In this document: piece after piece, positions 8,936-18,322 of the stretch
Position numbering within the stretch: the first letter of the stretch is position 1
How the letters are laid out: each line of letters starts with the position of its first letter
DNA from: UBA4416 sp040387475
GTDB lineage: Bacteria > Bacteroidota > Bacteroidia > B-17B0 > Aurantibacillaceae
DNA: 64,000 nucleotides
NCBI GenBank assembly: GCA_040387475.1
Contig: JAZKDT010000011.1
Coordinates: forward strand, 45,718-109,717
Direction of reading: 5' to 3'
Program-made: the position numbers and the translations under genes
The notes under the pieces: model-generated
Told to the model about the DNA's origin: nothing
The model's database searches: none
What the model saw: only the letters and a program-made list of their open reading frames with translations

Positions 8936-10822
8936 ATGGATAAAAAATCGCTTATTGGTTTAGGTTTAATTGCAGTTATTTTAATTACCTGGCTGTCGTT
9001 AACCGGACCTAGCAAAGAACAAATTGCCCGCAACAAACAAATTAAAGATTCAGTAGAATTAGCTACCAAAACTGCACAGGTTGCCGAAGACGCAAAATTA
9101 GCAGCGATGAAAGCCGTAAAGTTAACTGATACAACGGCTAACACCCAGAAACCAGATTCTATTTTAAATATAGAAAAAGCAGGATTATATAAAGACCTCT
9201 CTGTATCTGCTGTCGGCAAAACCCAAATGATTACAATAGAGAATGAAAACATTAAAGTTTATATTTCATCTAAAGGCGGAAACGTTGAAAAGGTCGAGTT
9301 GAAAAACTATCAACGTTATGGGCAACGAGATCATCTGATCTTATTTGACAAAGATTCTACCTTCCAGTACTTAAAGTTTGAAGCATATAGTAACATGCAA
9401 TTCAATACTGACAGTTTCTACTTTAAGCCCTCTTCAGTATCCGAAACAGTGAGCGGCAGCGGAACAAAATCTATCATTTTAAAATTAGAGACTTCCAAGC
9501 CAGAAAGTTACATCGAGTATATTTATTCGTTAAAGGGTAATGATTACATGTTGGATTTTGATGTGAATTTTGTAGGAATGCAAAATATCATTTCTGCAAA
9601 AAACAATAAAGTAACACTTCACTGGAGTCAGGCGTTACCTTCCCAGGAAAAACATATTGCCAAAGAAAGAGAAGCTGCAACAGCTTACTATAAACAGGTT
9701 AAAGAAGGGGTTGATAATATCAATGCTTTAAAAAGCGAAGAACAATTGTTAAATGAAGATGATATCAAATGGGTGTCTTTCAAACAACATTTTTTCAACT
9801 CTACATTAATTGCTGATTCCGAATTTTTAAAGGACGGAAGTTTTGTAAAAACATCGCAAAATGATAAATCTGAATATGTAAAGACGATTACAACTGAATT
9901 AAGTATCCCCTTTAAACATTCCTCTTCCGAAAAATTTGGAATGGCCTATTATTTTGGTCCAACACAATATAAAGGTTTGAAAGCCTATGATATGGATCTT
10001 GAAAAGATCATTCCTTTAGGATGGAGCGTATTCAGTTATATCAATAAATGGATGATTATTCCTTTATTTAGCTTGTTATCAGGCTTGAACAGTGGGATTA
10101 TTATTTTAATTCTGACCTTGATCTTAAAAACGTTATTGTTTCCTATTGCTTATAAAACATATATGAGCAGCTCTAAAATGCGTGTTTTAAAACCTGAAAT
10201 TGATGAAGTAAATGCCAAATACGAAAAGAATGATGATCCAATGAAAAAGCAGCAGGAAACAATGGCTTTGTATCGTAGAGCAGGGGCTAATCCGCTTTCA
10301 GGTTGCTTGCCTATGTTATTGCAATTTCCTATCCTGATTGCTTTATTCGGATTTTTTCCAGCAGCTATAGAATTAAGACAAAAGCCTTTTTTATGGGCAG
10401 ATGACTTATCTACTTATGACTCTATTTATAATTTTGGATTTGATGTTCCGTTTTATGGCGATCATGTAAGTTTATTTGCCTTATTAATGTTCGGTTCAAC
10501 TATTATTTATACCTGGATGAACCAATCGATGTTACAACCACAGCAAACACAAATGCCTGGCATGAAGTATATGATGTATCTTATGCCTGTTATTTTTTTA
10601 GCGGTTATGAATAAATACGCTGCAGGGTTGAGTTGGTATTATTTCTTGGCCAATGTTATCACGTTTCTTCAAACATGGTTAATGAAGAAATTCATTGACG
10701 ACGGAAAAATAAGGGAAGAGCTATTAGCTAATATGAAAAAGCCGGAAAAAAAATCCGGCTTCCAGGCAAAGCTTGAGGAGATGGCTAAGCAAAGACAGCA
10801 ACTACCTCCCAAAAAGAACTAA
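8936..10822 (+). CDS. yidC: membrane protein insertase YidC
   Basis: 628 residues. YidC inserts and folds inner-membrane proteins, with or without SecYEG. Seen: an N-terminal membrane segment (about residues 5-22), a large periplasmic domain (about 80-360), then the conserved insertase core with 'LKTLLFPIAYKTYMSSSKM', 'RRAGANPLSGCLPMLLQFP' and later membrane helices, and a Lys-rich cytoplasmic tail. Length and order match YidC of Bacteroidota. ATG 8936 was chosen because the first membrane segment follows at once and a -7 box lies upstream. A strong terminator follows, so it is probably transcribed alone. Confidence 0.97.
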   Translation: MDKKSLIGLGLIAVILITWLSLTGPSKEQIARNKQIKDSVELATKTAQVAEDAKLAAMKAVKLTDTTANTQKPDSILNIEKAGLYKDLSVSAVGKTQMITIENENIKVYISSKGGNVEKVELKNYQRYGQRDHLILFDKDSTFQYLKFEAYSNMQFNTDSFYFKPSSVSETVSGSGTKSIILKLETSKPESYIEYIYSLKGNDYMLDFDVNFVGMQNIISAKNNKVTLHWSQALPSQEKHIAKEREAATAYYKQVKEGVDNINALKSEEQLLNEDDIKWVSFKQHFFNSTLIADSEFLKDGSFVKTSQNDKSEYVKTITTELSIPFKHSSSEKFGMAYYFGPTQYKGLKAYDMDLEKIIPLGWSVFSYINKWMIIPLFSLLSGLNSGIIILILTLILKTLLFPIAYKTYMSSSKMRVLKPEIDEVNAKYEKNDDPMKKQQETMALYRRAGANPLSGCLPMLLQFPILIALFGFFPAAIELRQKPFLWADDLSTYDSIYNFGFDVPFYGDHVSLFALLMFGSTIIYTWMNQSMLQPQQTQMPGMKYMMYLMPVIFLAVMNKYAAGLSWYYFLANVITFLQTWLMKKFIDDGKIREELLANMKKPEKKSGFQAKLEEMAKQRQQLPPKKN

Positions 10823-10828
10823 TAAATT

Positions 10829-10862
10829 AAAAAGCTTTCGGCCATTCACCGAAAGCTTTTTA
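10829..10862 (+). terminator. rho-independent terminator after yidC
   Basis: Thirteen-base-pair perfect stem (AAAAAGCTTTCGG at 10829-10841, CCGAAAGCTTTTT at 10849-10861) with a 7-base loop. The stem has A- and T-runs on its two ends, so it could work in both directions. Confidence 0.9.
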
Positions 10863-10983
10863 ATTTAAATTCAATCTCCATTAATTCTCCAGATTTTGAC
10901 GGATTAAGAGTGCAATACGAACACTAATTTTACTTGATATTACTAAATTATTAGAATAACTTAGTAATATATATATTAGCCTC

Positions 10984-13900
10984 ATGAAACTTACTATCAA
11001 ACTATTTTTATTCCTGGCATTTTTAATTCATTATAATTCATTTTCCCAAACATGGGTGGATAAAATGCAGGATAGTAGCCAAAATTTTTACTCCATCCAG
11101 CAGGAATTTAATAACTACTGGCAAAATAAACCCTACGAGAGAGGAAAGGGTTATAAAGCTTTCAGGCGTTGGGAATGGTATATGGAGCCAAGAGTTTATC
11201 CATCCGGAGATTTAAAGTTTGGTTCAAGGTCAAAAGCGCTCGAAGAATTCAACAAGTATCTTATTCAAAATCCGGTAGCAGCACAAAAAATCCAATCGAT
11301 AAATGCAGCTACATCAACCACAGGTAACTGGACTCCCATGGGACCTTTTGGATCGCCAATTGGAGGTGATGCCGGAAGGGTGACATTTATAAGATTTATG
11401 CCCGGCAATTTCAACACTATCTTTTTAGGCACCGGAGCCGGTGGTTTATGGGTTTCTACAGATAACGGGTCAACCTGGAATACAAATACAAATTCCCTGG
11501 CAGTTTTAGGCTGCTCTGATTTAGCAATTGATCCTTCAAACACAAATATTATGTATCTCGCAACGGGCGATGTCGATGCAGGAGATACTTATTCAACCGG
11601 AATTTTGAGGTCTATTGATGGTGGGGTAACGTGGACTTCTACTGGCCTGGCTTGGGCAGTTTCAAGCCAACGAAGAATAGGACGCTTGTTAGTTAACCCA
11701 TTAAATCCTAACATTTTATTTGCCGCCACATCGTTAGGAATTTATCGTACAAATAATGCCGGCACAAATTGGGCGCTTATTAAGTCGGGTAATTTTAAAG
11801 ATATGGAATATCGTCCGGGAGACACCAGCACCGTATATGCGGTTACGGGATCAGGCTTTTTTCGTTCAACAACCGGTGGAAATACAGCCGCGTCCTTTGT
11901 TCAGGTAACTACCGGGCTTACCGGCACGAGTGTTAGGATGGTTGTTTCTGTAACTCAAGCCGATCCCAATTATGTTTATATTTTAAAAAGTGCTTCAGAT
12001 AATTCTTACGGAGGAGTATTCAGATCTACTAATTCAGGAACAAGTTTTACGTCCATGTCAACTACTCCTAATATTTTTGGTTGGGATCCAAATGGCACAG
12101 ATACCGGCGGGCAAGGTTGGTACGATATTGCTTGTGGAGTATCACCAACTAATAAAGATGAAATCACCTGTGGCGGAGTTAACAGCTGGAAATCTCTGGA
12201 TGGTGGAACAACCTGGAATTTGAACACACACTGGTATGGAGGCGGGGCTCCCTATGTGCACGCTGATTTGCATGTAGTAGAATATATTAACGGTACCACT
12301 TGTTATCTGGGTCACGATGGTGGGATTTCACGCACTACAAATAGCGGATCAACCTGGACAACTATTAATGGTCAAATGAATATTGCTCAATCGTACAGAA
12401 TAGGACAGTCTACAACTACTGCAAACTATGTTTTATCGGGACACCAGGATAATGGAACAAATCTTTTAAACGGTACAACCTGGACCGAAGTTTATGGCGG
12501 AGACGGAGCAGATTGCTTTGTTGACAGAACTAATAACAATACCCTGGTTGAGAGTTACGTATACGGCGACTTTAATATTTCAAATAATGCGGGTGCAAGC
12601 TGGAGTGGAATAACCAACGGCCTTACAGGAAGTGCAGCTTGGGTGGCTCCTATTATTCAATCTCCACATGTAGCCAATACATATTACTGCGGGTATCAAC
12701 AAGTTTTTAAATCAACTAACAAAGGGTCAGCATGGACTCAAATGGGCACTATTACCGGTAGCGGACAAATTTTATATTTGGCTGCGGCACCGTCTAACTC
12801 TTTGGTTTTATATGCTGCCTCCAGTAGCAATTTATATCGAACCACAAATGGAGGTACCAGCTGGTCAGCTATTGCAACAGGTCTTCCTACAGGATCCGCG
12901 CAAATCACTCGCGTGGCAGTGGATAACACAGATGCTGATAACGTATTTGTGACTTTTTCAGGATATTCTGCAGCAAACAAAGTTTTTACCACAACAAATG
13001 GAGGCGCGTCCTGGTCTAATATTTCAACGGGTTTACCGAACCTGCCAGTAAATTGTATTATATATACAAACAGTACTAATGATGAGTTGTATGTGGGCAC
13101 AGACGTTGGCGTTTATTTTAGAGATGGCAGTATGGCGGCCTGGACTCCATTCATGACTGGACTTCCCAATGTGGTTGTAAACGATTTCGAAATTTTTTAC
13201 CCCACAAGTAAAATTAGGGCAGGAACTTATGGACGGGGTGTATGGCAATCCGATTTGTATTCTAATCCCAGTTCTGTTCCAATAGCTAATTTTTCTGCAG
13301 CTTCATCCTGTATCAATATTCCTTTTGTTATTAGTGATCAATCATCAGGCGTGCCAACGGCCTGGAGCTGGACACTAACAGGAGCATCTCCGTCAACATC
13401 TGTTGTGAAAAATCCTTCGGTAACCTACACCGCTGCAGGAGTTTATACCGTATCATTGGTTTCAACAAACAGCAATGGTTCAAGCGCAGTTTTTACGAGC
13501 ACAATTAACGTGATGGCACCTCCAATGGTGAGTGTAACATCAGCAACCAGTTGCGGTGTCGGATCTAAGCTTATAAGTGCGAGTGGAGCATCTACTTATT
13601 CATGGTCTACGGGATCTACTTCAAATTTGATAGTTGTATCCCCTACAGCCACTACAGTGTATACTGTTACCGGATTTGCCGGAGGTTGCAGCGCTACTCA
13701 AACCTCTACAGTTTTTGTTAGCCCCACCGTGCCAACTCCAACTATTTCTCAAAATGGAAATGTATTAACTTCCAGTTCAGCAACTAATAATCAATGGTAT
13801 ATGAATGGCGGTTTAATTCCAGGCGAAACAACACAAACTTATACAGTTACTCAGGATGGAACTTACCATGTTGTGGTAAACGCGCAGTATGGGTGTCCGG

Positions 13901-14199
13901 CATCTGCATCGTCTACCGTAAGTGTTTTATTTACAGGCGTGACAGCTGTTTCCTTTGTTAACACGATTCAACTGAGTCCCAATCCAGCGAAAGATGTGCT
14001 TTTTGTAAACAGTGCCGTTAAAATTCAAAAAATGATGAATTACACAATTTTTTCGGTTCAGGGGCAAATGATAAAAACGGGTTCGATAAATTTAAATACC
14101 AGTGAAACTATCAGTATTTCCGACCTTTCTGCTGGTACTTATGAAATACGGTTCAATAACGACCAATCGTCGGCCGTATACAAGTTTATAAAACAGTAA
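10984..14199 (+). CDS. secreted Asp-box (sortilin/BNR-like) protein with PKD and type A T9SS sorting domain
   Basis: 1071 residues. The signal peptide ends near 'YNSFSQ'. Residues ~120-750 form a beta-propeller-like region with about ten Asp-box motifs of the type 'S/T-x-N/D-x-G-x-T/S-W', for example 'STDNGSTWNT', 'SLDGGTTWNL' and 'TTNGGTSWSA'. This is the pattern of BNR and sortilin (VPS10) folds and of glycosidase-type propellers; no catalytic residues were identified. A PKD-like domain follows (~765-850), then Ig-like segments, then a type A T9SS tail starting 'IQLSPNPAKDVLFVN' and ending in 'GTYEIRF'. It should therefore be exported to the cell surface. It stands alone between two terminators. 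A weak -7-like TATATTAG sits just before the ATG. Confidence 0.9.
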   Translation: MKLTIKLFLFLAFLIHYNSFSQTWVDKMQDSSQNFYSIQQEFNNYWQNKPYERGKGYKAFRRWEWYMEPRVYPSGDLKFGSRSKALEEFNKYLIQNPVAAQKIQSINAATSTTGNWTPMGPFGSPIGGDAGRVTFIRFMPGNFNTIFLGTGAGGLWVSTDNGSTWNTNTNSLAVLGCSDLAIDPSNTNIMYLATGDVDAGDTYSTGILRSIDGGVTWTSTGLAWAVSSQRRIGRLLVNPLNPNILFAATSLGIYRTNNAGTNWALIKSGNFKDMEYRPGDTSTVYAVTGSGFFRSTTGGNTAASFVQVTTGLTGTSVRMVVSVTQADPNYVYILKSASDNSYGGVFRSTNSGTSFTSMSTTPNIFGWDPNGTDTGGQGWYDIACGVSPTNKDEITCGGVNSWKSLDGGTTWNLNTHWYGGGAPYVHADLHVVEYINGTTCYLGHDGGISRTTNSGSTWTTINGQMNIAQSYRIGQSTTTANYVLSGHQDNGTNLLNGTTWTEVYGGDGADCFVDRTNNNTLVESYVYGDFNISNNAGASWSGITNGLTGSAAWVAPIIQSPHVANTYYCGYQQVFKSTNKGSAWTQMGTITGSGQILYLAAAPSNSLVLYAASSSNLYRTTNGGTSWSAIATGLPTGSAQITRVAVDNTDADNVFVTFSGYSAANKVFTTTNGGASWSNISTGLPNLPVNCIIYTNSTNDELYVGTDVGVYFRDGSMAAWTPFMTGLPNVVVNDFEIFYPTSKIRAGTYGRGVWQSDLYSNPSSVPIANFSAASSCINIPFVISDQSSGVPTAWSWTLTGASPSTSVVKNPSVTYTAAGVYTVSLVSTNSNGSSAVFTSTINVMAPPMVSVTSATSCGVGSKLISASGASTYSWSTGSTSNLIVVSPTATTVYTVTGFAGGCSATQTSTVFVSPTVPTPTISQNGNVLTSSSATNNQWYMNGGLIPGETTQTYTVTQDGTYHVVVNAQYGCPASASSTVSVLFTGVTAVSFVNTIQLSPNPAKDVLFVNSAVKIQKMMNYTIFSVQGQMIKTGSINLNTSETISISDLSAGTYEIRFNNDQSSAVYKFIKQ

Positions 14200-14216
14200 T
14201 TCGTTAACTAAACCTG

Positions 14217-14252
14217 ATGCCATCTGCTTCATTGCAGGTGGCATTTTTTTAT
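14217..14252 (+). terminator. rho-independent terminator after the Asp-box protein
   Basis: Eleven-base-pair perfect stem (ATGCCATCTGC at 14217-14227, GCAGGTGGCAT at 14234-14244), 6-base loop, then a run of T. The remaining ~180 bases up to nuoA hold no gene that I can see. The best promoter-like pair there is TTG (14375-14377), 20 bases, then TAATCTTA (14398-14405), which is only a partial match. Confidence 0.92.
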
Positions 14253-14429
14253 GAAAAATTATCGCCATTTTTCCGTTAAATTCAGTAAATTTAAAGGTCC
14301 AAATAATCAGTTGTTTATGGATAAATGAATTGTTATTTGTAAACATTCTAAATACCAAAAAATAGACTGATTACTTGATGTTTTAAGCAAAAATAGTTAA
14401 TCTTACAATCAATAATTAAATTGTTACTT

Positions 14430-14804
14430 ATGAATGCAACTTCATCTCCTTTAGATTATTTACCAATTGTTTTAATGTTTATTGTTGCTTTGGGATTCGT
14501 TGTCACAACGATGATTGCATCACATTGGCTAGGACCAAAACGTAAAACAAAAATCAAGTTGGAATCTTTTGAATGTGGTGTCGAATCAGAAGGAAATGCC
14601 CGCTTACCATTTGCCATTAAGTATTTCTTAGTGGCTATTTTATTTGTGCTTTTCGATATAGAGGTAATCTTCATGTATCCCTGGGCGGTAAACTTTAAAG
14701 ATTTGGGAATGCTGGGTGTTGTTGAAGTATTTACATTTATTATATTATTGTTGGTTGGATTCTATTATATGCTTGCTAAAAAAGCATTGAAGTGGGAAGA
14801 ATAG
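14430..14804 (+). CDS. nuoA: NADH-quinone oxidoreductase subunit A
   Basis: 124 residues, three membrane helices. NuoA is a small membrane subunit of complex I at the junction of the quinone-reducing arm and the membrane arm. Seen: 'LESFECGVESEGNARLPF', which carries the conserved loop Cys (the ND3 switch-loop motif), then 'FDIEVIFMYPWAV' in helix 2. I chose ATG 14430 over the in-frame TTG nine bases upstream. It is the first of fourteen nuo genes in the usual order A to N, so this region before it should hold the operon promoter. Confidence 0.97.
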   Translation: MNATSSPLDYLPIVLMFIVALGFVVTTMIASHWLGPKRKTKIKLESFECGVESEGNARLPFAIKYFLVAILFVLFDIEVIFMYPWAVNFKDLGMLGVVEVFTFIILLLVGFYYMLAKKALKWEE

Positions 14805-14881
14805 ATATATAATTCAAAATTTAAAATTGAGAATTCAAAAGCTTTTTAATTTTAAATTATTAATTTTTAAATTACTGAACA

Positions 14882-15445
14882 ATGGCAAAAGAAATTATAA
14901 AACGCACAAAACCTGAGATCGCTAAAATGCCGGAAGGCCTTGAAGGACCAGGCTTTTTTGCAACAAAACTGGAAGATGTAGTTGGTATGGCCCGTAAAAA
15001 CTCGTTATGGCCTTTACCATTCGCTACGTCATGTTGTGGAATTGAGTTCATGGCAACCATGGCCTCGCATTACGATTTAGGACGTTTTGGTTCTGAAAGG
15101 TTAAGCTTTTCTCCACGTCAGGCTGATATGTTAATGGTAATGGGCACCATTGCAAAAAAAATGGGGCCAACGCTTCGTCAGGTTTATGAACAAATGGCTG
15201 AGCCTCGTTGGGTGTTATCAGTTGGTGCCTGCGCAAGTAGTGGCGGTATCTTTGACACTTATTCGGTATTGCAGGGGATTGATAAGATTATCCCGGTGGA
15301 TGTTTACGTACCTGGTTGTCCTCCCCGTCCTGAACAAATTTTAGAAGGTGTTTTGAAAATTCAGGAAATGGCTCAAAATGAATCTTTCAGAAGAAGAAAT
15401 TCAGATGAGTACAAAAAATTACTGAACTCATACGGAATCGAATAA
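14882..15445 (+). CDS. nuoB: NADH-quinone oxidoreductase subunit B
   Basis: 187 residues. NuoB carries cluster N2, the last [4Fe-4S] centre before quinone. The four ligand cysteines are visible: the adjacent pair C51-C52 in 'TSCCGIEFM', C117 in 'GACASSGG' and C146 in 'VPGCPPRPE'. The quinone-site region 'SERLSFSPRQADMLMV' is present. It starts 77 bases after nuoA, behind an AT-only spacer with repeated 'AATTTTAAATT'-like words. Length is normal for Bacteroidota. Confidence 0.98.
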   Translation: MAKEIIKRTKPEIAKMPEGLEGPGFFATKLEDVVGMARKNSLWPLPFATSCCGIEFMATMASHYDLGRFGSERLSFSPRQADMLMVMGTIAKKMGPTLRQVYEQMAEPRWVLSVGACASSGGIFDTYSVLQGIDKIIPVDVYVPGCPPRPEQILEGVLKIQEMAQNESFRRRNSDEYKKLLNSYGIE

Positions 15446-15458
15446 TTTAAAAATTACT

Positions 15459-15953
15459 ATGGAGCTTTTAGAAATCGTTAACACTAAATTGCAAGAACAT
15501 TTTGCCGCAGATATCGAATCGGCTGAGATGCTTTATGATTATCCTGTTTTTACAATACAGAAAGATAAGATACACGAGGTATTAAAATTCTTAAAAGAAG
15601 ATGAAACGTTAAACTTTCATTTCTTAACTGATCTTTGCGGAATGCAGACAGCTGATGAAAAACAACTGGGAGTAATTTATCATTTGCACAACATGCCAAA
15701 AAATTACCGTATCCGTTTAAAAACATTTTTTGACATCAGTAAACCCGAAGTAGCTACAGCAACCGATCTATGGCCGGCAGCAAACTGGATGGAGCGTGAA
15801 ACATACGATTTTTTTGGTGTAAGATTTAAAGGCCATCCTAATCTAAAACGCATTTTAAATGTGGATGAAATGGATATTTTTCCAATGAGAAAAGAATATC
15901 CGTTGGAAGATCAAACCAGGGACGATAAGAACGATAGTATGTTTGGAAGATAA
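15459..15953 (+). CDS. nuoC: NADH-quinone oxidoreductase subunit C
   Basis: 164 residues. NuoC is the 30-kDa peripheral subunit that packs against NuoD. The family signature is complete: 'ERETYDFFGVRFKGHPNL' followed by 'MDIFPMRKEYPLED'. It is a separate gene from nuoD, unlike the fused nuoCD of enterobacteria. It starts 13 bases after nuoB. The stop is followed by a 72-base spacer that contains a fourfold heptamer repeat. Confidence 0.97.
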   Translation: MELLEIVNTKLQEHFAADIESAEMLYDYPVFTIQKDKIHEVLKFLKEDETLNFHFLTDLCGMQTADEKQLGVIYHLHNMPKNYRIRLKTFFDISKPEVATATDLWPAANWMERETYDFFGVRFKGHPNLKRILNVDEMDIFPMRKEYPLEDQTRDDKNDSMFGR

Positions 15954-15990
15954 GAAGTTTGAAATCAGATTAAAGAAATAAGAAGTGAAA

Positions 15991-16018
15991 ATCTTAAATC
16001 TTAAATCTTAAATCTTAA
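15991..16018 (+). repeat. four tandem copies of ATCTTAA before nuoD
   Basis: Four perfect, uninterrupted copies of the heptamer ATCTTAA, ending 7 bases before the nuoD ATG. A similar threefold heptamer precedes nuoN. Non-coding; possibly a slippage-prone leader or an AU-rich translation-initiation region. Confidence 0.9.
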
Positions 16019-16025
16019 ATCAACA

Positions 16026-17240
16026 ATGAATAAAAAAGAAACACCATATTCCATTAATCAGGAAGTTATCGAAGAGAAAGAATACTCTACGCTTAACCTT
16101 GGGCCAACCCATCCTGCAACACATGGTATTTTTCAGAATGTATTGAAAATGGATGGAGAGATCATTCATGAAGCTACGCCAACAATCGGTTACATTCACC
16201 GTGCTTTCGAAAAGCTGGCAGAGCGCCGTCCTTATGCGCAGATCACACCTATTACTGATCGTCTGAACTATTGCTCATCACCTATCAACAACATGGGTTG
16301 GTACATGACGGTGGAAAAATTATTAGGCGCAAAAATCCCAAAGCGTGCCGAATATCATCGTGTCATCATCATGGAGCTTTCTCGTATTGCTGATCATATT
16401 ATCTGCAATTCTGTAATTGGTGTTGATACAGGAGCTATGACAGGTTTCTTATACATCTTTCAATGGAGAGAAAAAATTTATGAAATTTTTGAAGAAATTT
16501 GCGGTGCCCGTTTAACAACCAATATTGGTCGTATCGGAGGATTTGACAAAGAGTGGAGCAAAAAAACATGGGACCTGATCGATACATTCTTAAAAGAATA
16601 TCCTAAAGGCCTGAAAGAGTTTTCTAATTTATTAGAGCGTAATAAAATTTTCATGGACCGTACTGTAAATTGCGGACCTATCAGCGCCGAAATGGCCTTA
16701 AGCTATAGCTTTGTTGGACCAAACTTACGTGCAGCCGGCATTGATTACGATGTGCGTGTCATGAACCCCTATTCTTCTTACGAAGATTTTGAATTTACAG
16801 TTCCGGTAGGAACACAAGGGGATACTTACGATCGTTTCATGGTTCGTCAGCACGAAATGTGGCAATCATTAAGTATCATTGAGCAGGCTATTAAAAAAAT
16901 GCCGGAAGGACCAATGCATGCTGATCTTCCGGATTTCTTCTTACCTCCAAAAGAGCAGGTGTATAATAACATGGAAGCGTTGATCTATCACTTTAAAATT
17001 GTGATGGGAGAAACTGATATTCCTAAAGGAGAAGTTTATCACTGTGTTGAGGGTGGAAATGGAGAATTAGGTTTCTATCTGATCAGTGATGGTGGTAGAA
17101 CGCCTTTTAGACTACATTTCCGCAGACCATGTTTTATTTATTACCAGGCTTATCCCGAAATGGTAAAAGGAATTATGTTAAGTGATGCGATCTTAACCAT
17201 GAGTAGTATGAATGTAATTGCAGGCGAACTGGATGCGTAG
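16026..17240 (+). CDS. nuoD: NADH-quinone oxidoreductase subunit D
   Basis: 404 residues. NuoD is the 49-kDa subunit that forms much of the quinone-binding cavity and descends from the [NiFe] hydrogenase large subunit. Seen: 'NLGPTHPATHGIFQNVL' near the N-terminus (quinone-site His), 'RIGGFDKEW', and the C-terminal 'SDAILTMSSMNVIAGELDA'. It is full length. Downstream, an 11-base-pair AT-only inverted repeat and a four-helix-bundle gene separate it from nuoE. Confidence 0.98.
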   Translation: MNKKETPYSINQEVIEEKEYSTLNLGPTHPATHGIFQNVLKMDGEIIHEATPTIGYIHRAFEKLAERRPYAQITPITDRLNYCSSPINNMGWYMTVEKLLGAKIPKRAEYHRVIIMELSRIADHIICNSVIGVDTGAMTGFLYIFQWREKIYEIFEEICGARLTTNIGRIGGFDKEWSKKTWDLIDTFLKEYPKGLKEFSNLLERNKIFMDRTVNCGPISAEMALSYSFVGPNLRAAGIDYDVRVMNPYSSYEDFEFTVPVGTQGDTYDRFMVRQHEMWQSLSIIEQAIKKMPEGPMHADLPDFFLPPKEQVYNNMEALIYHFKIVMGETDIPKGEVYHCVEGGNGELGFYLISDGGRTPFRLHFRRPCFIYYQAYPEMVKGIMLSDAILTMSSMNVIAGELDA

Positions 17241-17257
17241 CAAATTAATAATGAAAA

Positions 17258-17289
17258 ATTAATAATTTGAAAGAGAGAAAATTATTAAT
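17258..17289 (+). repeat. AT-only inverted repeat after nuoD
   Basis: Perfect 11-base arms, ATTAATAATTT at 17258-17268 and AAATTATTAAT at 17279-17289, with a purine-rich loop. There is no T-tract or GC stem, so it is a poor terminator. It lies directly before the inserted four-helix-bundle gene. Confidence 0.7.
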
Positions 17290-17303
17290 CAATAAATCGT
17301 TCT

Positions 17304-17681
17304 TTGAGTTTGGAGTATAAAAGAGAAATAAAAAGTTGGACAGTTGCATTTTCTGTTTCTATTGTTAAGTTAACAAAAGAGCTAGAAAATAAAGGAATTC
17401 CTTTTGCAATTATTAATCAGATTTTGAGATCGGGAACTTCTATTGGAGCTAATGTGCATGAAGGTAAATCCAGTTCCTCGGAAAGAGAATTAGTTCGATA
17501 CTTGTCTATTTCTCTTAAATCCGCCAACGAAACAGAATATTGGTTGAAAATAATTACAGAAGCTTATGCTTTTGAATCCGATACGATCAAAGAATGTCAA
17601 AACGAATTAACGGAATTGCAAAAAGTTTTAGCAACAATAATAATAAAGTTAAAGAATAAACAAATAGTAAAAAGTAAGTAA
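17304..17681 (+). CDS. four-helix-bundle protein (23S rRNA intervening-sequence protein family)
   Basis: About 125 residues. The family pattern is clear: 'INQILRSGTSIGANVHEGKS' followed by 'YLSISLKSANETEYWL' and a last helix rich in Lys. Such proteins form homopentameric four-helix bundles; they were named from open reading frames in 23S rRNA intervening sequences, and free-standing copies are common in Bacteroidota. The cellular role is not established. There is no ATG: an in-frame stop lies at 17286-17288, so the start is TTG 17304 or TTG 17310. It sits in the middle of the complex I operon between nuoD and nuoE, in the same direction, and is flanked by AT-rich repeats, which suggests late insertion. 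A role in complex I is not supported by any known family member. Confidence 0.88.
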   Translation: MSLEYKREIKSWTVAFSVSIVKLTKELENKGIPFAIINQILRSGTSIGANVHEGKSSSSERELVRYLSISLKSANETEYWLKIITEAYAFESDTIKECQNELTELQKVLATIIIKLKNKQIVKSK

Positions 17682-17701
17682 AATTTAAAGCATAACACTT
17701 T

Positions 17702-17726
17702 TAAATTTTTAATATAAATTTTTAAT
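17702..17726 (+). repeat. direct repeat TAAATTTTTAAT x2 before nuoE
   Basis: Two identical 12-base words at 17702-17713 and 17715-17726, one base apart, 4 bases before the nuoE ATG. The same kind of AT-only leader repeat occurs before nuoD and nuoN. Confidence 0.75.
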
Positions 17727-17730
17727 TATA

Positions 17731-18312
17731 ATGAGTTCACAAGTACACGGAGCACAACCATTTAATCAAGCGAAACGCGCTGAAACAGTATTCAGCGAAG
17801 AAGCAATGAAAACTGTGCAAACAATTATTTCGCATTATCCGCCTGAGAAAATTAAATCTGCTTTATTACCTGTGTTGCATGTGGCACAAGCAGAATTTGG
17901 CGGATGGTTAAGTCCTGAAACAATGGATTATGTAGCTTCTGTTTTAAAGATACGCCCGGTTGAGGTATTTGAAGTTGCGTCGTTTTACACGATGTATAAC
18001 TTAAAACCAATGGGTAAATGTGTATTAGAAGTTTGCCAAACAAGTTCTTGTTGGTTAAACGGCGCTGAAGATATTGTAAAATACATTGAGAAAAAATTAA
18101 ACATTAAAGTTGGTGAAACAACCAAAGACGGTATGTTCTCTTTAAAAGTAGCAGAGTGCTTAGGTTCTTGCGGAACAGCACCCATGTTGCAATGCGGAGC
18201 CAGTTATCACGAAAATTTAACGTACGAAAAAGTAGATACGCTTTTAGAGAACTACAGAGTAGAAGGAAAATTAAGAAGTTACACAGATCTGGATTATAAA
18301 AACACATTATAA
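17731..18312 (+). CDS. nuoE: NADH-quinone oxidoreductase subunit E
   Basis: 193 residues. NuoE carries the N1a [2Fe-2S] cluster next to the FMN subunit. The four ligands are visible as C102-x4-C107 in 'CQTSSC' and C143-x3-C147 in 'CLGSC'. The N-terminal helical part contains 'VLHVAQAEFGGWL' and 'VFEVASFYTMYN', both typical of the 24-kDa family. nuoF follows after 10 bases. Confidence 0.98.
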   Translation: MSSQVHGAQPFNQAKRAETVFSEEAMKTVQTIISHYPPEKIKSALLPVLHVAQAEFGGWLSPETMDYVASVLKIRPVEVFEVASFYTMYNLKPMGKCVLEVCQTSSCWLNGAEDIVKYIEKKLNIKVGETTKDGMFSLKVAECLGSCGTAPMLQCGASYHENLTYEKVDTLLENYRVEGKLRSYTDLDYKNTL

Positions 18313-18322
18313 CCATTAAACG

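Noticed and set aside
12738..13248. Longer minus-strand open frames inside the Asp-box protein gene.
   Set aside because: They are antisense shadows of a clear coding region with no start signals or recognisable domains.
14253..14429. A small gene or RNA in the gap before nuoA.
   Set aside because: No open frame with a plausible start and no stable GC-rich fold beyond the upstream terminator was seen.
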